Source of the DNA: JBCBXA01 sp039816825
GTDB lineage: Bacteria > Pseudomonadota > Alphaproteobacteria > Rhizobiales > Rhizobiaceae
Length of the DNA stretch: 32,494 bases
Assembly: GCA_039816825.1 (NCBI GenBank)
Contig: JBCBXA010000025.1
Location: forward strand, 1-32,494
Reading direction: 5' to 3'
Made by a program: the position numbers and the translations under genes
Notes under the pieces: model-generated
Databases searched by the model: none
What the model saw: the letters and a program-made list of their open reading frames with translations, nothing else
What the model was told of the DNA's origin: nothing
Shown here: positions 30,020 to 32,494 of the stretch, piece by piece
How the letters are laid out: each line of letters begins with the position of its first letter
Position numbering within the stretch: position 1 is the first letter of the stretch

Positions 30020-32287
30020 ATGGCTGGCCCGAAAACGGAGCAATCAGGATACGAATCACGCAGGTCGCTGGACAGCGATATGGTGATCGACCTCTCCGGT
30101 ATCATCAACGCCCTTTGGGCGGCCAAGTGGCGTCTCATGTTTGGGTCGCTTTTGGTCGCAGGCCTTGTGTTCGCTCTCACGCAATCCATGTCGCCGCGGT
30201 TCCGCGCCGATGCCCAGGTCTTTGTGGAAAGTCGGGACGTGCAGGTTACGCGCAGCCGCAATTCAAGCGGCGAAGTGGAGTCGACCCGTACGGCGCTCGA
30301 CTCCGAAGGGGTGGCTTCCATCGCGCAACTGATTGGCTCGCGCGACAATGTCTTGGCCGTCATTCGGGATAAGGGTCTGATCGAGCGCGCGGAGTTCAAT
30401 CCAGCGCTCGATAGCGGCATTGTGCAGGACCTTCTGGCCATGGCTGGTCTGCTGGACCCGCTGGATGAATTTGCCGAGGAGCGCACCCTTCAGGAAGTGA
30501 TGGACAAGCTCTCCATCTCCCAGATTGGTGACAGCCGTATCATCTCGGTTGCCTTTGCCTCCAAAGATCGTCAGCTGGCGGCCGAAGTGCCTAACGCGCT
30601 CGTAGAAGCGTTTCTGTCGGGCCAGGTCGGGACACCAGGCACTGATACGACCGCCGAAGCGCGCGTGCTGGCGACGGAAATCGAGCGCCTGCGCACCGAC
30701 GTCGAGGCCGCTGACATTCGCGTGGCCGAGTACCGCTCCGACGCCAACCTGGAATCGACCGGCGGCGCGGGAGAAACATCGATAGCAACGCAGCAACTGG
30801 CGGATATCTCCACCCAGCTTGGTCAAGTCCGCTCTGACCGTGCCTCAGCGCAGGCGCGGGCCAATGAAATCAGACGGTTGATCCAGTCCGGCGGTGCCGT
30901 GGATACGGTCTCTGAAGTTCAGGCTTCACCGCTGATCCAGAGACTGGTTGAAAATCAGGCCAACATCCGAGCGCAAATCGCGCAACTGTCTTCTTCGCTG
31001 CTGCCGGGACATCCGCGCATCAAATCCTTGCGCTCCCAACTTGATGATCTGGCCCAGGAGATTCGCCGTCAGGCAGGATCCATCGTGCGCGGCCTTGAGA
31101 ACCAGGTACAAATTCTCAACAGCAATGAGGAAGAGTTGCAGGCAGAACTGAACCGCTTGCGCGCAACGGCACGGGAAGCGGAAACCGCCGGTGCGACCCT
31201 TGCCCGCCTGCAAAGTGAGGCTGCTAGCCTGCGCGAACTGCTTTCCACCTATCAGGGGCGCTACAATCAGGCTCTGTCGCGCGGCGATCAGGCGTCCAGC
31301 CCCGTCAATGCGCGCGTTGCTGCCAACGCTTTCCCGCCGGCGCAATCCTATTTTCCGAAGGTTATTCCGATGACCATCGCGGCCTTCATCGGCACTCTGA
31401 CCCTTGGGATCCTGTGGATCCTGGCGCGTGAGTTGCTAACGGGGCAAGCGATGCGCCCAGCCGTTCCCCAATATGCCACCCGTGAAGAAGCCGAGCTCGA
31501 AACCATTATTCAGTCGATCAAGGTTCCTCACTCAGAGAGTGCCGACACGGGCGACATGACAGTCGATGAGGACGAGTTGTTCTTTGATGACGACGAACTT
31601 CAGGACGATGATCTGGCGGAAACGGTTTCCACGGAAGTGAGCGCACCGTCTTCACAGACCGAGATGCCAGAAGTTGATATCTACGCCCCGACTGAACTGG
31701 CCGCCATGCTGATTGCAGACGGTGCCAGCCGGGTTGTTGTGACCGCGCCTCAAGGCGAGGTCGCGGCCCACAGCACGATAGAGCTTGCGCGCAGTCTTGC
31801 AGCCGCAGGCAGTTCGGTCGCTCTGATTGACGCGTCCGGAACCTGGACCGGCACAAGCGCGCTTCTCAACATTGCCGACGTCGCTGGCCTGACAGACATA
31901 TTGGCGGGACGAGCATCGTTCGGCGACATTATCCAGCGGGACAGAAAAACGGCGCTGAATGTTGTGGGCTCCGGTCGGGCCAGTTTGCAGGAGGCTGAGC
32001 GTGGGGCCGGGCGTCTGCCCATGATCCTCGATGCCCTTTCCGAAAACTATGACATGCTTGTGGTCGACTGTGGTCGCGCCAAGGGCGCGGGTGCGGCACG
32101 AACGGCATGCGAGAATGCAATCGGCGTTATCGCGGCTTCCGACGCATCGATGCCGCTGCTTGCAGCCGCTGTAGCCGACATGCAGGCAGCTGGTTTTCAG
32201 TCGGTGCCCATTCTTGACCACACCCGAGACGACGAGCCGGAGGCCGTTATTGGCGGGTCTGCGCTGATGGACCGCATAGCCGGATAA
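30020..32287 (+). CDS. Polysaccharide co-polymerase (ExoP/GumC-like) with degenerate tyrosine-kinase domain
   Basis: A PCP-2 protein controlling chain length and export of exopolysaccharide. ATG 30020 follows GGAG at 6 bases and gives 755 aa; ATG 30008 is an alternative. The first membrane helix is at about 38-54 within a Wzz domain (VIDLSGIINALWAAKWRL). A long periplasmic coiled coil follows (about 190-420), then the GNVR-like RELLSTYQGRYNQAL and a second helix (about 447-467). A very acidic cytoplasmic linker (EDELFFDDDELQDDD) leads to a P-loop-like domain (about 555-755). Where BY-kinases have the Walker A GEGKST, this protein has GEVAAHST, without the lysine. Walker A' is ALIDASG and Walker B is MLVVDCG, and no C-terminal tyrosine cluster is present. 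It is therefore probably a pseudokinase. Confidence 0.9.
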   Translation: MAGPKTEQSGYESRRSLDSDMVIDLSGIINALWAAKWRLMFGSLLVAGLVFALTQSMSPRFRADAQVFVESRDVQVTRSRNSSGEVESTRTALDSEGVASIAQLIGSRDNVLAVIRDKGLIERAEFNPALDSGIVQDLLAMAGLLDPLDEFAEERTLQEVMDKLSISQIGDSRIISVAFASKDRQLAAEVPNALVEAFLSGQVGTPGTDTTAEARVLATEIERLRTDVEAADIRVAEYRSDANLESTGGAGETSIATQQLADISTQLGQVRSDRASAQARANEIRRLIQSGGAVDTVSEVQASPLIQRLVENQANIRAQIAQLSSSLLPGHPRIKSLRSQLDDLAQEIRRQAGSIVRGLENQVQILNSNEEELQAELNRLRATAREAETAGATLARLQSEAASLRELLSTYQGRYNQALSRGDQASSPVNARVAANAFPPAQSYFPKVIPMTIAAFIGTLTLGILWILARELLTGQAMRPAVPQYATREEAELETIIQSIKVPHSESADTGDMTVDEDELFFDDDELQDDDLAETVSTEVSAPSSQTEMPEVDIYAPTELAAMLIADGASRVVVTAPQGEVAAHSTIELARSLAAAGSSVALIDASGTWTGTSALLNIADVAGLTDILAGRASFGDIIQRDRKTALNVVGSGRASLQEAERGAGRLPMILDALSENYDMLVVDCGRAKGAGAARTACENAIGVIAASDASMPLLAAAVADMQAAGFQSVPILDHTRDDEPEAVIGGSALMDRIAG

Positions 32288-32353
32288 CTGGCCAGTTCAC
32301 CAAGTTTTACGATAGGTCGTTGGCCTGTGTGCCGCTCGTGATAGGCCTTAAAG

Positions 32354-32494
32354 ATGCGCCCTTGGATGGTAAAATCCGCCTGCTTTGCCCTTCGCCTCTC
32401 TGGGCTGACCCATGCTTTGCGGTCGCTCAGCGGGATGCAGGGCGCGCTTCTGATGCTGCATCGGGTGCGGGAGGCCAAGGGCTCCTCGTTTGAC
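32354..32494 (+). CDS. Polysaccharide deacetylase-like protein, N-terminal fragment (runs off the right edge)
   Basis: The open frame begins at ATG 32354 (or ATG 32366) and continues to the window end, giving 47 residues. LRLSGLTHALRSLSGMQGALLMLHRVRE resembles the start of NodB-type polysaccharide deacetylases of this lineage, in which a helix is followed by the first strand GxxLMLHRV. The position 66 bases after the co-polymerase gene, in an exopolysaccharide locus, supports a role in modifying the polymer. The catalytic motifs would lie outside the window, so the call rests on a short match. Confidence 0.5.
   Translation, partial: MRPWMVKSACFALRLSGLTHALRSLSGMQGALLMLHRVREAKGSSFD

Noticed and set aside
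32197..32478. Reverse-strand open frame at the right edge
   Set aside because: It overlaps the end of the co-polymerase gene and runs antisense to the deacetylase-like start, with no domain features.

Overview
The window looks like chromosomal DNA of an alphaproteobacterium, most likely of the order Hyphomicrobiales (Rhizobiales). The evidence is gene content and order: an ldtR-type MarR regulator near an L,D-transpeptidase, hemB followed by a DUF6163-type membrane protein, nrdR-ribD-ribE-ribH-nusB-thiL, a ubiquinol-cytochrome c chaperone with DUF177-plsX-fabH-ihfA-merR, a magnesium-type HemB and a potassium-independent proton pyrophosphatase. The genus cannot be told from sequence reading alone. 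All family assignments come from reading the translations; no search was run.

Layout. Positions 1-4995 hold the edge of a membrane protein gene, an outer-membrane beta-barrel gene with a following lipoprotein gene, hemB, a small membrane protein, the MarR regulator LdtR and a DUF1295 membrane protein. Positions 5100-6835 hold a Tat-exported L,D-transpeptidase and a small conserved protein. Positions 6954-13843 are a dense forward run, glyA-nrdR-ribD-ribE-ribH-nusB-thiL-MFS, with several overlapping start and stop codons. Positions 14003-16190 are hppA with a strong terminator. On the reverse strand, 16207-17441 hold a TetR/bicupin pair with a candidate operator. Positions 17557-18599 hold ppa and bamE, convergent with overlapping stop codons. 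Positions 18805-23505 are a second forward run for respiratory-complex assembly, fatty acid and phospholipid initiation (plsX, fabH), IHF and a MerR regulator. Positions 23525-24648 hold a quinone-reductase-like flavoprotein and a GNAT acetyltransferase, followed by a tRNA-Pro(GGG) gene with its own promoter at 24775-24891.

Positions 24898-32494 are an exopolysaccharide locus of the Wzy-dependent type. On the reverse strand lie an outer-membrane polysaccharide export lipoprotein, a family 4 glycosyltransferase, a polyprenyl-phosphate sugar phosphotransferase (the initiating enzyme) and an O-antigen-ligase/polymerase-like membrane protein. On the forward strand, divergent from these, lie an ExoP/GumC-like co-polymerase whose kinase domain has lost its Walker A motif and the beginning of a polysaccharide-deacetylase-like gene.

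The most notable object is a 263-bp MITE-like element (28983-29245) between the export gene and the glycosyltransferase gene. It has 33-nt terminal inverted repeats (31 of 33 identical), is flanked by TA dinucleotides and contains nested palindromes. Removing it on paper with one TA restores a TAA stop for the export gene, followed after 22 nt by a GTG start for the glycosyltransferase, which is a normal operon junction. The element also carries a promoter-like sequence pointing at the glycosyltransferase. Other points of interest are the pseudokinase, an extra base in the tRNA-Pro acceptor strand and several palindromes in promoter regions.
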